Shown here: piece by piece, positions 1 through 11,000 of the stretch
Layout: every line of letters starts with the position of its first letter
Numbering within the stretch: position 1 is the first letter of the stretch
NCBI RefSeq assembly: GCF_048898065.1
Contig: NZ_JBLWFI010000001.1
Span: 1,240,001-1,304,000, forward strand
Direction: 5' to 3'
DNA: 64,000 bases
Source of the DNA: Tepidibacillus_B infernus
GTDB lineage: Bacteria > Bacillota > Bacilli > Tepidibacillales > Tepidibacillaceae
Notes under the pieces: generated by a model
Told to the model about the DNA's origin: nothing
Seen by the model: the letters and a program-made list of their open reading frames with translations, nothing else
The model's database searches: none
Translations under genes and position numbers: made by a program

Positions 1-1198
1 TCCCTTCATGACGATGTCCAATACTTCCAATCGGAACGACGAATTGCTGTGTTTTTTCATCAAAGACTACTGTTTTCCATTCTGCATTTTCGTAAGTGTC
101 AGCTAAGTCGTTTGCTAAGAGGAAACGGTCAGTAATAAAGCTGTCCCCTTTTTTCTTTAATGTAACTAGGTAAGGTAGGTCAGTATATTTCTTTGCATAG
201 TCTATAAAATAGGGCGTTTGTTTTTCGATATAAAATTCTTTAAGAATAACATGGGTCATGGCCTGTGCTAATGCACCATCAGAACCAGGGTTGACAGCTA
301 ACCATGTATCAGCGAATTTCACTGATTCTGCATAATCCGGGCTAACGGAAACGACTTTCGTTCCTTTGTAGCGTACTTCAGTCATAAAATGGGCATCAGG
401 TGTACGTGTTAAAGGTACATTTGAACCCCACATCATTAAATAACCTGCATTGTACCAATCACTACTTTCAGGTACGTCCGTTTGTTCACCCCAAATTTGT
501 GGTGAAGCTGGAGGTAAATCTGCATACCAATCATAGAAGCTAAGCATGGGGGCTCCAACTAAGGATAAAAAACGAGAACCAGCGGCATAACTGATCATCG
601 ACATCGCTGGAATCGGTGTAAATCCAGCAATTCGATCAGGACCATATTTTTTAATCGTATAAAGAAGTTGTGCAGAGATGATTTGATAAGCTTCATTCCA
701 TGAAGTACGAACCATACCCCCTTTACCTCGAGCTGATTTGTAAGCTCGGACTTTGTCCGGGTCTTCTACAATTCGCTTCCATGCTTCTACAGCATCACCG
801 TTTGCTTCTTTTAGAGCATCACGCCAAAATTGAAGTAGAATACCGCGAATATATGGGTATTTCACGCGTAGCGGGCTATAGGTATACCATGAAAAACTTG
901 CTCCCCTAGGACATCCCCTTGGTTCAAATTCCGGCATATCTGGCCCTGTTGTCGGGTAATCAATCGCTTGATTTTCCCATGTGATAATTCCATCCTTAAC
1001 AAATACCTTCCAACTGCAAGAACCAGTACAGTTTACCCCATGAGTTGTACGAACGACTTTATCGTGCTGCCAACGATTACGATAAAGTTTTTCCCATTCT
1101 CTATCTTGAGAAGTTAATTCGCTCCAACCATTGGCATATTGTTCTTTAGGTTGGAAAAATCTTAACTTTTTCCATAATGGTGAACGTTTCTTTCCCAT
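1..1198 (-). CDS. narG: Second respiratory nitrate reductase alpha subunit (NarG), truncated by the window edge
   Basis: This is the N-terminal ~399 residues of a molybdopterin nitrate reductase catalytic subunit, which oxidises quinol-derived electrons onto nitrate at the membrane. The start is the ATG at 1198, preceded by a GGAGG-type ribosome site; the frame is open to position 1. The [4Fe-4S] FS0 ligands are visible as H53, C57, C61 and C96 in the same spacing as the complete narG at 8081-11776. Most of the aligned sequence is identical to that copy, including the GEQTDVPESSDWYN stretch near the Mo site. It starts 33 bases after narK (1232-2434), so it is probably the third gene of a narK-narK-narG unit. 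It is clearly a paralogue and not an assembly duplicate, because many residues differ. Confidence 0.95.
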   Translation of the reverse strand, partial: MGKKRSPLWKKLRFFQPKEQYANGWSELTSQDREWEKLYRNRWQHDKVVRTTHGVNCTGSCSWKVFVKDGIITWENQAIDYPTTGPDMPEFEPRGCPRGASFSWYTYSPLRVKYPYIRGILLQFWRDALKEANGDAVEAWKRIVEDPDKVRAYKSARGKGGMVRTSWNEAYQIISAQLLYTIKKYGPDRIAGFTPIPAMSMISYAAGSRFLSLVGAPMLSFYDWYADLPPASPQIWGEQTDVPESSDWYNAGYLMMWGSNVPLTRTPDAHFMTEVRYKGTKVVSVSPDYAESVKFADTWLAVNPGSDGALAQAMTHVILKEFYIEKQTPYFIDYAKKYTDLPYLVTLKKKGDSFITDRFLLANDLADTYENAEWKTVVFDEKTQQFVVPIGSIGHRHEG

Positions 1199-1231
1199 GC
1201 GTATCTCCTCCCTTTAATGTATTGAATGTGT

Positions 1232-2434
1232 TTAATAATCCAGTATATTATTTTGATTTGATAATTTCATAAGGTATTGACGATGATTAATAGCAACATT
1301 CACAAGCGTATAAATGGCCAAAAGTAAAAAACCTAAACTATAATTTCCTGTCATCTCTTTAATCATTCCCATCAAAATCGGAGGAAAAAATCCCCCTATT
1401 CCACCAACCGCACCCACTATTCCTGTCACAGCGCCAGTATCATTAGGGAACAATTGAGCTACTAGTTTAAAAACAGCTCCATTACCAATACCGACAAATA
1501 AAGCGATGGTTAATGAGCCTATCGAAAACAAAATAAAATTCTTTGTGCAAAATGTAAGAAGGATTGAACTAAAAATAATCATGAGAAAAGCAATATGTAA
1601 TACTTTGCCTGCATGATATCGGTCTGAGAAATACCCACCTAATGGTCTAGCTGCAGTGGCTAGAATGATAAAACCGGCAGCTCTTAATCCTGCATCAACT
1701 GTCGATAGATGAAATAAATCTTGCAGTAAAGAAGGTAGATAAACACCAAAAGCAACAAAGGAACCAAAGGTCACAAAATAAAAGTTAGATAAAGCCCATG
1801 TATCTTTGTATTTCATTACTGAAAAAGATTGAAGGATAAACTTCTTTTGTTGAAGCAATGGCATTTCCTTTGTATTGGTCCAAAAAAGAATCGCCGTAAT
1901 CCCTGTAACCGTAGACATCAGCCAAAAAGTGATTGAAATCCCAAAGTGGTTAGCGACTGTAGGCAAGGTGAAATTAGAAACAGCAGTCCCTGCGTTCCCA
2001 ATCCCCACAATTCCTAAAATTAGTCCTTGTTTTTCTTGTGAATAGAATTTAGAGACATAAGTAATCGCAATGGCAAACGATGTCCCTGCCATACCAATAA
2101 GAAATGCCCAAAAAAGCAACATGGTAAAGGACTGAGCAAGGCCAATTCCGACGGTTGGAATGATTAAAAACAAAAGAAGCAAAGTAAAAACCTTTCTTCC
2201 TCCATAAAGATCAGTAATCACACCAACCGGAATTCTCATCAGCGATCCGAGCAAGACAGGGATTGCAACAAGGATGCTCTTTTCTGTAACCGACAAACGG
2301 TAAACCCTTCCAATTTCATATGCCATCGGTGCCAGTGAAGCCCATAAAACAAATGTAACGATCATCGCAAAGACAGTAACGATCAATGTTGTTCTTGGAG
2401 TTTCATGATCAGAGAGGTCTTTTTTTACATTCAT
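1232..2434 (-). CDS. narK: NarK-type nitrate/nitrite transporter (MFS)
   Basis: A major facilitator protein of about 400 residues with ~12 hydrophobic helices. It has the nitrate/nitrite porter signature GNAGTAVSNF in the first half and the matching glycine-rich stretch GAVGGIGGFFPP in the second half. The family moves nitrate in and/or nitrite out across the cytoplasmic membrane. The frame is open to 2467, but the ATG at 2434 is preceded by AGGGGGG at ideal spacing, so that start was chosen. It lies between another narK (2552-3880) and narG (1-1198) on the same strand. The broken narK at 4758-5303 resembles this copy more closely than the neighbouring one, which suggests duplication of a nar-narK block. 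Confidence 0.93.
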   Translation of the reverse strand: MNVKKDLSDHETPRTTLIVTVFAMIVTFVLWASLAPMAYEIGRVYRLSVTEKSILVAIPVLLGSLMRIPVGVITDLYGGRKVFTLLLLFLIIPTVGIGLAQSFTMLLFWAFLIGMAGTSFAIAITYVSKFYSQEKQGLILGIVGIGNAGTAVSNFTLPTVANHFGISITFWLMSTVTGITAILFWTNTKEMPLLQQKKFILQSFSVMKYKDTWALSNFYFVTFGSFVAFGVYLPSLLQDLFHLSTVDAGLRAAGFIILATAARPLGGYFSDRYHAGKVLHIAFLMIIFSSILLTFCTKNFILFSIGSLTIALFVGIGNGAVFKLVAQLFPNDTGAVTGIVGAVGGIGGFFPPILMGMIKEMTGNYSLGFLLLAIYTLVNVAINHRQYLMKLSNQNNILDY

Positions 2435-2551
2435 ACTATTACCCCCCTCTTTTTCATTACATACCATTTTAACCCTCTTTTAAATCAGGGGAATCCCCTA
2501 TTTTGTTTAGTGGACTCCCCTATTTACACGGGTAGGAATTTTCCTAAGTGC

Positions 2552-3880
2552 TTAGTTTTTACTTATACCTGGATAAACTGACTTTGCATATTTAGTTTTT
2601 AGGATGAAAGCAATAAAGATTGAAATCACGGCTAGCACGGTATAAACGATAAATCCTTTTGCATAACCAGCTTGACCATAGAAATCAACAAAGATTCCAA
2701 GAATAGGAGGTACAGCAAAGCCTCCAAATGCACCTAATCCGCCAACCCAACCACTTGCACCACCAGGTGCACTTGGTACATATTTAGGAACAAGTTTAAA
2801 TACGGCAGCATTGGCGACGCCCATTCCTGCCCCCATAATGATTTCACCTAGTAAGGAGATACCAAAGCTTTTTGCAAAAGCAAGAACCACCGATCCGACT
2901 AAAACAATCATAAAACTAACCATGGCCGTTCTTTCGCCACCAAATTTGTCACTAATATGACCACCATAAACCCTAATAAAGGAAGCAAGAATTGAAAAAC
3001 CTAAAGCCATTAATAGTCCCGCTTGGCGTACCTCAAGTCCATGATATTGAATCCAATAGGTAGGGAACCAAGTGGTTAAAGCTAGGAAACCACCAAAGGA
3101 TGTAAAGTATAAAGCGACTAGTCCCCATGTTCCAGGAACTTTTGCAGAAATCTTTAATGCTTGTACAACAGTGCCAGATGGAAATAATTCTTGTCCAAGC
3201 TCTTTGGATACTTGCTTTGCTTCCTCTTTTTCTACTCCTTTTTTGATCAACTGGAAGTAATAAGCATCTTGAGCAAATGCAGTGTAAATCGATGTTCCGA
3301 TCACTAAGAAAAGAAACCATGTTGCATATGAACCTGTTAAGCCAAGTCCAACTAAAGCAAAGGGAAGTAAGATCCCAAAAATCCCAGGAGCTGTATTTCC
3401 TAAACCACCATATGCTCCAAGTGCAAAACCTTGTTTATTCTGAGGAAACCAATAGGAGGTTTGTGGTACCCCGACAGAGAAGGTGGCAATTCCACTACCA
3501 CTTAATAGACCAAAGAAAAAGATAAGTGGGTACATTTTAAGCGTTAGTTGGTCTGGATAGTAAAGATAAAGAATACTAGTAAGTCCAGCCATTCCAATAA
3601 TTGATAAAGCAAATAGAGTTAGAAAAGGCTTTTTTCCTCCTACTTTATCTACCCATGCCCCAAAAGGGATTCTTAAAAGAGAACCTGTGAGGTTTGGTGC
3701 AGCCACTAAAAACCCTAACATCAGAGCAGGCATATTCATCACTTTATTAATATTAGTTGCCACAGGTCCATACAGAGAAACAGCAGCAAAACCAATAAAG
3801 AAGCCAAAAGTTGCCATCGTTAATCCTGTTTTTGGGTTTCCTTTTAGATTGTACTTTTTCATTAAACTCTCTTTGTTCAT
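2552..3880 (-). CDS. narK: NarK-type nitrate/nitrite antiporter (MFS), second paralogue
   Basis: A roughly 442-residue MFS transporter of the nitrate/nitrite porter family, with about 12 membrane helices, the first nitrate signature around GAYGGLGNTAPG and the second around GWVGGLGAFGGF. It is longer than its neighbour because of a cytoplasmic insertion around residues 215-245 (acidic, after QLIKKGVEKEEAK). The start is uncertain. ATG 3880 has AAAGGA about 12 bases upstream, ATG 3892 sits directly on that site, and TTG 3910 would give 452 residues. It is first in the narK-narK-narG unit. Two dissimilar narK genes in tandem usually mean one favours proton symport and the other nitrate/nitrite exchange; which is which cannot be read here. 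Confidence 0.92.
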   Translation of the reverse strand: MNKESLMKKYNLKGNPKTGLTMATFGFFIGFAAVSLYGPVATNINKVMNMPALMLGFLVAAPNLTGSLLRIPFGAWVDKVGGKKPFLTLFALSIIGMAGLTSILYLYYPDQLTLKMYPLIFFFGLLSGSGIATFSVGVPQTSYWFPQNKQGFALGAYGGLGNTAPGIFGILLPFALVGLGLTGSYATWFLFLVIGTSIYTAFAQDAYYFQLIKKGVEKEEAKQVSKELGQELFPSGTVVQALKISAKVPGTWGLVALYFTSFGGFLALTTWFPTYWIQYHGLEVRQAGLLMALGFSILASFIRVYGGHISDKFGGERTAMVSFMIVLVGSVVLAFAKSFGISLLGEIIMGAGMGVANAAVFKLVPKYVPSAPGGASGWVGGLGAFGGFAVPPILGIFVDFYGQAGYAKGFIVYTVLAVISIFIAFILKTKYAKSVYPGISKN

Positions 3881-4169
3881 CTTTATATCCATTCCTTTCG
3901 CTTCGCTCAAGGCACAAAACGTAATGAAATAGTTGTGCTTTGGGCGAAATTTTTATTATTTTAAACTCATAGGAATACCAGTAAACTACAAATCACGTGG
4001 AGGTGAGTGGGTTGCTCCAATTATGGAGTGACCGCATTTTTATATGTGTAGATTGCCTTTCCAAGCACAAATAAGTGTGACTTCGAGCACGCAGACTTAT
4101 CTTTGTATAAACACTACTCGTTTATTGCTGGGCAATCAGTCAATGCTGGCTATCCCTATACACCTCAGA

Positions 4170-4470
4170 AAGGAGTTTTTCCTATTACAAACGCCATCGC
4201 TTTTCAACTTTCACCAAAGGTTTGAAAGAGCTGTCAAAATGGCTTTGTCAAAATAACTGTAAGGATGTCTGTATGGAATCTACCGGGAAATACTGGATTC
4301 CCGTGTTTAATGTACTTGAAGATTCCTGCAATATCACTCTGGCACATCCTAAATACGTCAAGGCGATACGCGGCAAAAAGACGGACAAAAAGGATGCCAA
4401 ATGGATTGCCGATTTATTTAAGCATGACCTTGTAGCTGGAAGCTTTATGCCTCCACTTGCGATCATCGAT
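4170..4470 (+). pseudogene. IS110-family transposase remnant
   Basis: A broken piece of a DEDD transposase of the IS110 type. In one frame the translation gives KGLKELSKWL, then DVCMESTGKYWIPVFNVLE and KAIRGKKTDKKDAKWIADLF, the classic N-terminal RuvC-like block of IS110 enzymes. It ends abruptly after GSFMPP, and the downstream sequence is unrelated. Only about 100 of ~400 residues survive and there is no proper start. It lies between the decayed narK and the second nar unit, so it marks the joint between the two nar blocks. Confidence 0.8.
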
Positions 4471-4648
4471 CGATGGCTTGTTTGCTATGCCTTTTTTTAT
4501 AGAATACTACTTCAAGTAATCATTTCAGACTTCCTCTCCCAAATTTTCTTTTTTCTATTTAATTCCACTATCATTCTACTTTTTCAGTAATGAAAACGTA
4601 ATCAGGGAACTCCCCTATCTTTGGCTAGTGAATTTCCCTATTAGAAAA

Positions 4649-4690
4649 GGTTTGTATATTCTAAAGCGCTCCATTGTCTGTGCATTTCTT
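4649..4690. repeat. Fragment of the GGTTTGTATATTC repeat element
   Basis: About 40 bases match one end of the MITE-like family found complete at 13417, 24307 and 50182: the terminal GGTTTGTATATTC followed by GCGCTCCATTGTCTGTGCATTTC. The other terminus is absent, so this is a truncated copy. Confidence 0.6.
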
Positions 4691-4703
4691 TTGTATTAAA
4701 AAT

Positions 4704-4735
4704 TTTAAAAAAACTGCTGACATCATTGTCAACAG
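4704..4735 (-). terminator. Intrinsic terminator after the nar operon
   Basis: On the minus strand a 9-bp stem (CTGTTGACA paired with TGTCAGCAG, 4-base loop) is followed by seven T residues. It lies just beyond the stop of the decayed narK and probably ends narGHJI-narK transcription. Confidence 0.8.
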
Positions 4736-4757
4736 CCTATTATTATTGAATTATAAT

Positions 4758-5303
4758 TTAACTTTTTACAAATAACCTGAGATTGATCACAAAATTCACG
4801 AAGGTGAATATCCCTAACAATAGGAAGCCAAGCATATATTGTCCTGTGATGTCCTTAACGATTCCCATTAAAATTGGTGGAAAAAAACACCTATTCCACC
4901 AGCAGCACCAACGATTCCGGTAACTGCCCCTGTTACTTTTGGAAACAATTCTGGCACTAATTTAAACACAGCACCGTTGCCAAATTCGGCAAAAAAGGCT
5001 ATCCCCAAAGCAACTAATGCCAATGGTTGGAATGATTAAAAATATCATTAACCATGTATAAAGTTTCTTTCCTCGATAACGGTCAGTCCATATTCCTAGG
5101 GGAATTCTCATCACAGAACCCAATAAAACAGGAATGGCAACAAGAATACTTTTTTGTGTCGTTGACAATTGATATAGTTTTTGGATCTGTGAAGCCATAG
5201 GGGAAAGTGAGGCCCATACAGCAAAAGCGATAATCATCGCAATCATCTACATGATTAATGCAGAATTGGCACCATTTATCGTTCCATTCTCTTTAGTTCT
5301 CAA
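4758..5303 (-). pseudogene. Decayed narK-like transporter at the end of narGHJI
   Basis: A remnant of an MFS nitrate/nitrite transporter closely like the gene at 1232-2434. The N-terminal part (AVWASLSPMASQIQKLYQ, then SVMRIPLGIWTDRY) is readable up to PTIGI. About 200 codons are missing there, and the sequence resumes at ALGIAFFAEFGNGAVFKL near the C-terminus. An in-frame TAG lies just before the conserved N-terminus, and a one-base loss in the run before the PPILMG segment shifts the frame. The gene order narG-H-J-I-narK was therefore once complete here. Confidence 0.88.
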
Positions 5304-5321
5304 TACAAATACACCTCTTTT

Positions 5322-6038
5322 TTAAGGTTTATTTTTTGTCAGCCGAAAAGTACGGAGAAAGTTAATACTACGGTAACTAATATAGTTGCGTTTTAGATAT
5401 TCCAACGGTAAACTCCATAGATGGACAAGTCGTGTAAAGGGCCATAAAGCAAAGAGTAGAAATGCTAACAGAATATGAATTTGAAAACTTAGAGGTACGT
5501 CCCTCATCAATGTTGGATCAGGTGAAAAGGTGAAAAGACTACGAAACCAAGGACCAACTGTACTTCTATAGTCAAATTCACCTACCAAAAAGTTTCGAAT
5601 GACGGTCATATAAACCCCTTGAAATACGACCAATAACAAGACAAACTCAGTGAACCAATCCATTCTTTGCGTAAATAAGCGAATTCGAGAAACGGTTAAG
5701 CGACGAATGACTAAAATCACCAAACCAATCAAGGCCATCACTCCAACTACTCCACCTATCGCAACAGCACCTAAATGGTATAGCTCATCTGGAACCCTTA
5801 GTGTTTCATAGACTGATTTTGGAACTAAAATCCCAGCCACATGTCCAAAAAAGGCAAAGATAATCCCATAATGAAACAGAGGGCTTCCCCATTTTAACAA
5901 GCGTTTTTCCATAATCTCACTTGATCTGGCAGACCAACCAATCTGATCTCGGTTATATTTGTAGATGTGGCCTAAAATAAAAATGGTTATGGTGACATAG
6001 GGGTAAATCACCCACAAAAATTGATTAAGGATTGTCAT
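5322..6038 (-). CDS. narI: Respiratory nitrate reductase gamma subunit (cytochrome b)
   Basis: A 238-residue membrane protein with five hydrophobic helices. NarI binds two b hemes through histidines and passes electrons from menaquinol to NarH. Candidate heme ligands are the H in LFHYGIIFAFFGH (two histidines on one helix) and the histidines near QIHILLAF and LVHLW. Length is normal for the family (~225-240). It is the last structural gene of narGHJI and its ATG overlaps the narJ stop by four bases (ATGA), which indicates translational coupling. Confidence 0.97.
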   Translation of the reverse strand: MTILNQFLWVIYPYVTITIFILGHIYKYNRDQIGWSARSSEIMEKRLLKWGSPLFHYGIIFAFFGHVAGILVPKSVYETLRVPDELYHLGAVAIGGVVGVMALIGLVILVIRRLTVSRIRLFTQRMDWFTEFVLLLVVFQGVYMTVIRNFLVGEFDYRSTVGPWFRSLFTFSPDPTLMRDVPLSFQIHILLAFLLFALWPFTRLVHLWSLPLEYLKRNYISYRSINFLRTFRLTKNKP

Positions 6039-6574
6039 AACACACCTCCAGTAAGTTCAGGTTGCATTAGAGATTGAATGTGATCTAAGCTGGCTCCAAC
6101 CACAAATTGATAGGGGCTTTGCAGATTGGCCAACTCCTTATACAGCTTTTCAATATTCTCTTTTTGCGAATAGAGAATATTCGGCCAATATCGATAAGGA
6201 GCGATCGCCAAAAATTCGAGTATAACGGGTAAATAATCAGGCAACTCGCTACTTTCAAGGTAAAATCCAGCTTTCCGATATTCATCCTTTAATTGCAGAA
6301 GAGCAGGTCCTCTTTCCTTTTGATCTTTATGCTGAAAATATGTCAGATAAAGGGCTGTCTTCTCATTAAAATCAAAGGTTTGAACATAGCGTTCACAAAG
6401 ATCTTCTAAGTGATGATGATCGAGATAATCTTTAAATTCCTTTAAAGATTCTTTTTCTTTCCCGTTATTTAAAAATTGAAGCATTTTATTTATGTCTTTG
6501 CTTCTTACCCATGACTCTTCAGGATATTGCAAGAAAAGTGAACATAGTTTAAATAAAAGTTGGGTGTTTTCCAT
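6035..6574 (-). CDS. narJ: Nitrate reductase molybdenum cofactor assembly chaperone
   Basis: A 179-residue soluble, mostly helical protein of the NarJ/DmsD/TorD chaperone family. It binds apo-NarG and times cofactor insertion and membrane docking, and is not part of the final enzyme. Recognisable features are the N-terminal LFKLCSLFLQYPEESW and the central YLTYFQHKDQKERGPAL stretch, the NarJ hallmark. Its start overlaps the narH stop by one base, and its stop overlaps narI. Confidence 0.96.
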   Translation of the reverse strand: MENTQLLFKLCSLFLQYPEESWVRSKDINKMLQFLNNGKEKESLKEFKDYLDHHHLEDLCERYVQTFDFNEKTALYLTYFQHKDQKERGPALLQLKDEYRKAGFYLESSELPDYLPVILEFLAIAPYRYWPNILYSQKENIEKLYKELANLQSPYQFVVGASLDHIQSLMQPELTGGVL

Positions 6575-8091
6575 TATTCCCTCACCTCTAGATGGAGTTG
6601 ATGGTTATCCATTTCGTCACGATACTCAGTACTACATGTTTGACAGCCTTCCAAGAAGGAAATACCTGCTATACCTTGCTCTTCTTGTAAATCACCGGTA
6701 TTTTCCCGATGAGCTGTTGGAATCACAAATCGATCACTATATTTGGCAATCGCTAGTAAACGATACATCTCTTGCATCTTTCGGTCTGTAAAATCAAAGG
6801 GTTGAAGCAAGCTTGAATCTGGTTGTTTACGAATATTTAATGCACGCATATATTGGCGCATGGCAACCATTTTCTTCAGGACATTGCGAATGATTTCAGT
6901 ATCCCCAGCAGTTAAGAGATTGGCCAAGTACTCAATCGGAATTCGTAATTGCTCAATCGCTGGGAATAAGACACTTGCATCTTCTTCCCCTCCTTTTCCT
7001 TGAAAGGCATTCATAATTGGACTAAGTGGTGGTACATACCATACCATAGGTAAAGTTCTAAACTCAGGATGCAATGGTAAGGCAACACCATATTCCACAG
7101 CCAACTTATAGATGGGTGAGCGCTTTGCTGCTTCAAGCCAACCTTCTGGAATGCCATCATGTCGTGCTTGCTCAATCACGTTAGGATCATTGGGATCTAA
7201 GAACATGCTTAACTGGGCTTGATATAATTCTTTTTCATCCTTTGTGGAGGCGACTTCCTTGATTCGCTCAGAATCGTACAAAACAATCCCGATGTAGCGA
7301 AGGCGACCAACACAAGTCTCAGAACAAACGGTTGGTAAACCAGCTTCAATCCTTGGGTAACAGAAAGTACACTTTTCCGCTTTTTGTGTATTCCAATTAT
7401 AATACGTTTTCTTGTAAGGGCAGCCTGTCATACAAAAACGCCAACTCCGGCATGCTTCTTGATCAACCAAGACAATACCGTCTTCTTCCCTTTTATAAAT
7501 CGCACCTGATGGGCACGAGGCCAAACAAGAAGGATTGATACAATGTTCGCAAATTCTTGGAAGGTAGACCATAAAGGTTTGTTCGAATTCGAAGCGGATT
7601 TTCTCTTCAATTCCTTTGAAATTATAATCTCGTTTTCCTGTCACATGAACGCCTGCTAAGTCATCCTCCCAGTTTGGCCCCCATTTAAGCTCCAGATATT
7701 CTCCTGTTAACAAGGATTTAGGCCTTGCTACAGGTTGATGTTTTTGTAAAGGGCTTTTGGTTAATTCTTCATAATCATAGGTCCAAGGTTCATAGTAATC
7801 ATCGATCGGTGTAAGATGAGGATTGTAAAAGATTTGCGATAACTTTGTACTTCTTCCACCTGCTTTTAATTCCAAACGATCATTAAGAAGGGTCCAACCT
7901 CCTTTATGTTTTTCTTGATTTTCCCATTCTTTTGGATAGCCGATCCCAGGTTTTGTTTCTACGTTGTTCCACCACATGTATTCGGCACCTTTACGATTCG
8001 TCCACACATTGTTACAAGTAACGCTACAGGTATGGCATCCTATACACTTATCCAAATTCATCACCATGCCAAATTGTGCCTTAATAGTCAA
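6574..8091 (-). CDS. narH: Respiratory nitrate reductase beta subunit (Fe-S electron transfer)
   Basis: A 505-residue ferredoxin-like subunit that carries electrons from NarI to NarG on the cytoplasmic face. Four cysteine clusters are visible. The first is C16-x2-C19-x2-C22-x3-C26. The second is CEHCINPSCLASC. The third is CRSWRFCMTGC, with tryptophan replacing one cysteine as expected for the [3Fe-4S] centre. The fourth is EKCTFCYPR with CSETC. Length is standard for NarH. Its start lies inside the last codons of narG (11-base overlap). Confidence 0.98.
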   Translation of the reverse strand: MTIKAQFGMVMNLDKCIGCHTCSVTCNNVWTNRKGAEYMWWNNVETKPGIGYPKEWENQEKHKGGWTLLNDRLELKAGGRSTKLSQIFYNPHLTPIDDYYEPWTYDYEELTKSPLQKHQPVARPKSLLTGEYLELKWGPNWEDDLAGVHVTGKRDYNFKGIEEKIRFEFEQTFMVYLPRICEHCINPSCLASCPSGAIYKREEDGIVLVDQEACRSWRFCMTGCPYKKTYYNWNTQKAEKCTFCYPRIEAGLPTVCSETCVGRLRYIGIVLYDSERIKEVASTKDEKELYQAQLSMFLDPNDPNVIEQARHDGIPEGWLEAAKRSPIYKLAVEYGVALPLHPEFRTLPMVWYVPPLSPIMNAFQGKGGEEDASVLFPAIEQLRIPIEYLANLLTAGDTEIIRNVLKKMVAMRQYMRALNIRKQPDSSLLQPFDFTDRKMQEMYRLLAIAKYSDRFVIPTAHRENTGDLQEEQGIAGISFLEGCQTCSTEYRDEMDNHQLHLEVRE

Positions 8092-11000
8092 GCCAGTACA
8101 CCTCCTCCAATTTGCGTATGATCACTTTATCATCACGTTGTGTTCCTACCGTTCCGTAATAATTAAAACCATAACTAAGCTGTGCATAGCCACCGATCAT
8201 ATGAGTGGGTTTTAAATGAAGGCTCGTTAAACTGTTATGTGATCCACTTCGTTCCCCTGTCGTCGGTGAGCCAGGAATATTAATCGTACGATCTTGAGCA
8301 TGGTACATATATGCGGTACCTTTTGGCATCCGATGACTTACGACAGCACGCGCAGTAACCACTCCGTTGCGGTTATATAATTCGATCCAATCGTTATCTT
8401 GAATCCCTGCTTCTTCCGCATCCTTAGTACTGATCCAGACATGGGGTCCACCACGGAATAAAGTGAGCATAGGCAATGTATCATAAAAAGTCGTATGATA
8501 GGACCATTTATGGTGTGGTGTTAGATAACGCAAGGTGATTTCCTTATCATTCGTATTTGGCCTTCGATCATTTGGATAAAAAGGTTTCATTGACAGAGTT
8601 GGTTTATAAAGCGGTAAATTCTCGCCAAATTCCATGATCAATTCATGATCTAAGTAAAAATGTTGACGACCCGTTAATGTCCTCCATGGGACTAACCGTT
8701 CTACATTAACAGTAAAGGGAGAATATCTTCTTTCCCCACTCATATGCCCACTAAATATAGCTGATGAGATCACCTTTCTTGGTTGGGTAGAGATATCAAA
8801 AAATGAAAAATGCTCTTCAGCTCGTTCTTTAGCAATATCGTTTAATTCTACTCCCGTTTTCTTTTCAAGTGCTTCCCAAGATTTCATTGCCATTGAACCA
8901 TTGGTAGTACTCGATAAGGCTAATATGGCCTCGGCAGCATCCCTCGCACTGTAAAGGGAAGGACATTCCGTAAATCCTTCTTTGTCCCTTGTGCCTAGTA
9001 GATTCTGGAGTTTGGTATATTCTTCTGCTCCCTTCCAGGCGATTCCATGCGCTCCAATCGATTCTTTTACAAGCGGACCAAGGCTAATCATCTTTTCATA
9101 AACTTGGGTATAATCGCGGTCTACAACGTGAATCCTAGGAAGATTTTTCCCTGGAATGGGATCATGTTCTCCATTCTTCCAATCAGGCACTTGACCAAAT
9201 GGCTGAGCGATCTCATCAGGCGAATCATGAAGTAAGGGAGTTGTAACAATATCTTTATGTACCCCTGGTAAATAGGTTTTGGCAAGCTCAGAAAAAACTT
9301 GGGCAATTCCTTTAAAAATATCCCAATCCGGCCTTGCTTCAAAAGGAGGATCAATGGCTGGGTTAAAGGGATGAACAAAGGGATGCATATCTGTACTACT
9401 TAAGTCAAACTTCTCATACCAAGTCGCTGCTGGAAGAATGATATCTGAATAAAGCGGAGTTCCAGCCATGCGAAAATCTAAACTGATGATCAAATCCGCT
9501 TTCCCTTTGGGAGCCTCTTCCCTCCACTTGATCTCTGATGGTTTTAAGGTCTGGTTTTCTTCACCTAAAACCCCGTTATGGGTTCCAAGTAAGTGTTTAA
9601 GGAAGAATTCATGTCCTTTACCTGAACTTTGCAATAGATTTTCCCGCCATAGCAAAAACACCTTCGGGAAATTTTTAGGATCATCTGGATCTTCTATTGC
9701 AAAACGTAGCTTCCCTTGTTTTAATTGATCAGCCACATATTGAACGATTTGATCCTTTTCCTTAGCTCCTGATTGCTTTGCCTCTTCCACTAATTTCAGT
9801 GGATTTTGATCAAATTGAGGATAAGAAGGTAACCAACCAAGACGAGCCGCTAATACATTATAATCTGCTGTATGACGATAACGAGTTTGGGCAACCAATG
9901 GTGAAGTGAGTTCCTCCAACATTAATTCATCATATCGCCATTGGTCGGATACGAAATACCAATAAGAGGTTCCATTTTGCAATCTAGGTGGCCCACCCCA
10001 ATCTCTTGCCATCGCAATTTGCTGAAACCCTTCAAAAGGACGAATCTTTTCTTGACCCACATAATGGGCCCATCCTCCACCATTTTTACCTTGGGAACCT
10101 GTAAGCATGACTAAATTTAAAATCGTCCGGTAGATCATATCTGAATGGTACCAGTGATTGATTCCTGCACCCATAATGATCATCGAGCGCCCCTTGGTAT
10201 CGATTGCATTTTGGGCAAATTCACGGGCAATTTGAATCACTAGATTCCGATCTACACCTGTAATCGCTTCTTGCCATGCTGGTGTATAGGGTTCTGCATC
10301 GTTATAATCTTTTGGATAATCTCCCGGCAATCCACGATCCACACCTGAATTTGCTAACATGAGATCGAAGACAGTTGTCGTATAGATGATTTCCCCTTGA
10401 TATTCTAATTTTTTTACAGGAACAGAACGATGAAGAATTTCCTTCTTTCCTTCATCAAAATAAGGGAAAACGACCATCACAACCTCATCTTGGTGACCTA
10501 GAAGTGTTAACGGTGGATCCACATTTGTAATTCCCTTTTCACTATCTTCCATTTTTAAATTCCAATTCACTTTACCATCCCAACGATGGCCGATTGAGCC
10601 ATTGGGAACGACAAATTGGTTTGAGTTTTTATCAAATACAACCGTTTTCCATTCAGCTTTATCCAAAGGTAGTCCTAAGTCACTAGCAACAAGGAAGCGG
10701 TCAGCTACAAAATTTTCTCCACGTTTTTTCAGTTTGATTAAGAACGGAAGATCCGTAAACTTTTTCACATAATCGGTAAAATATTCTGTTTGTTTGTTTA
10801 CATAGAATTCCTTCAAGATGACATGGGTCATGGCCATCCCTAATGCAGCATCAGTCCCAGGGTTAACTGCCAGCCAATGATCCGCAAACTTAATGTATTC
10901 TGCGTAATCAGGGCTAACGCCAACCACTTTCGTTCCCCGATAACGTGCTTCTACCATAAAATGAGCATCAGGAGTACGAGTCTGTGGGATATTAGAACCC

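Noticed and set aside
700..909. Plus-strand 69-codon frame
   Set aside because: Antisense to the truncated narG, which is well supported.
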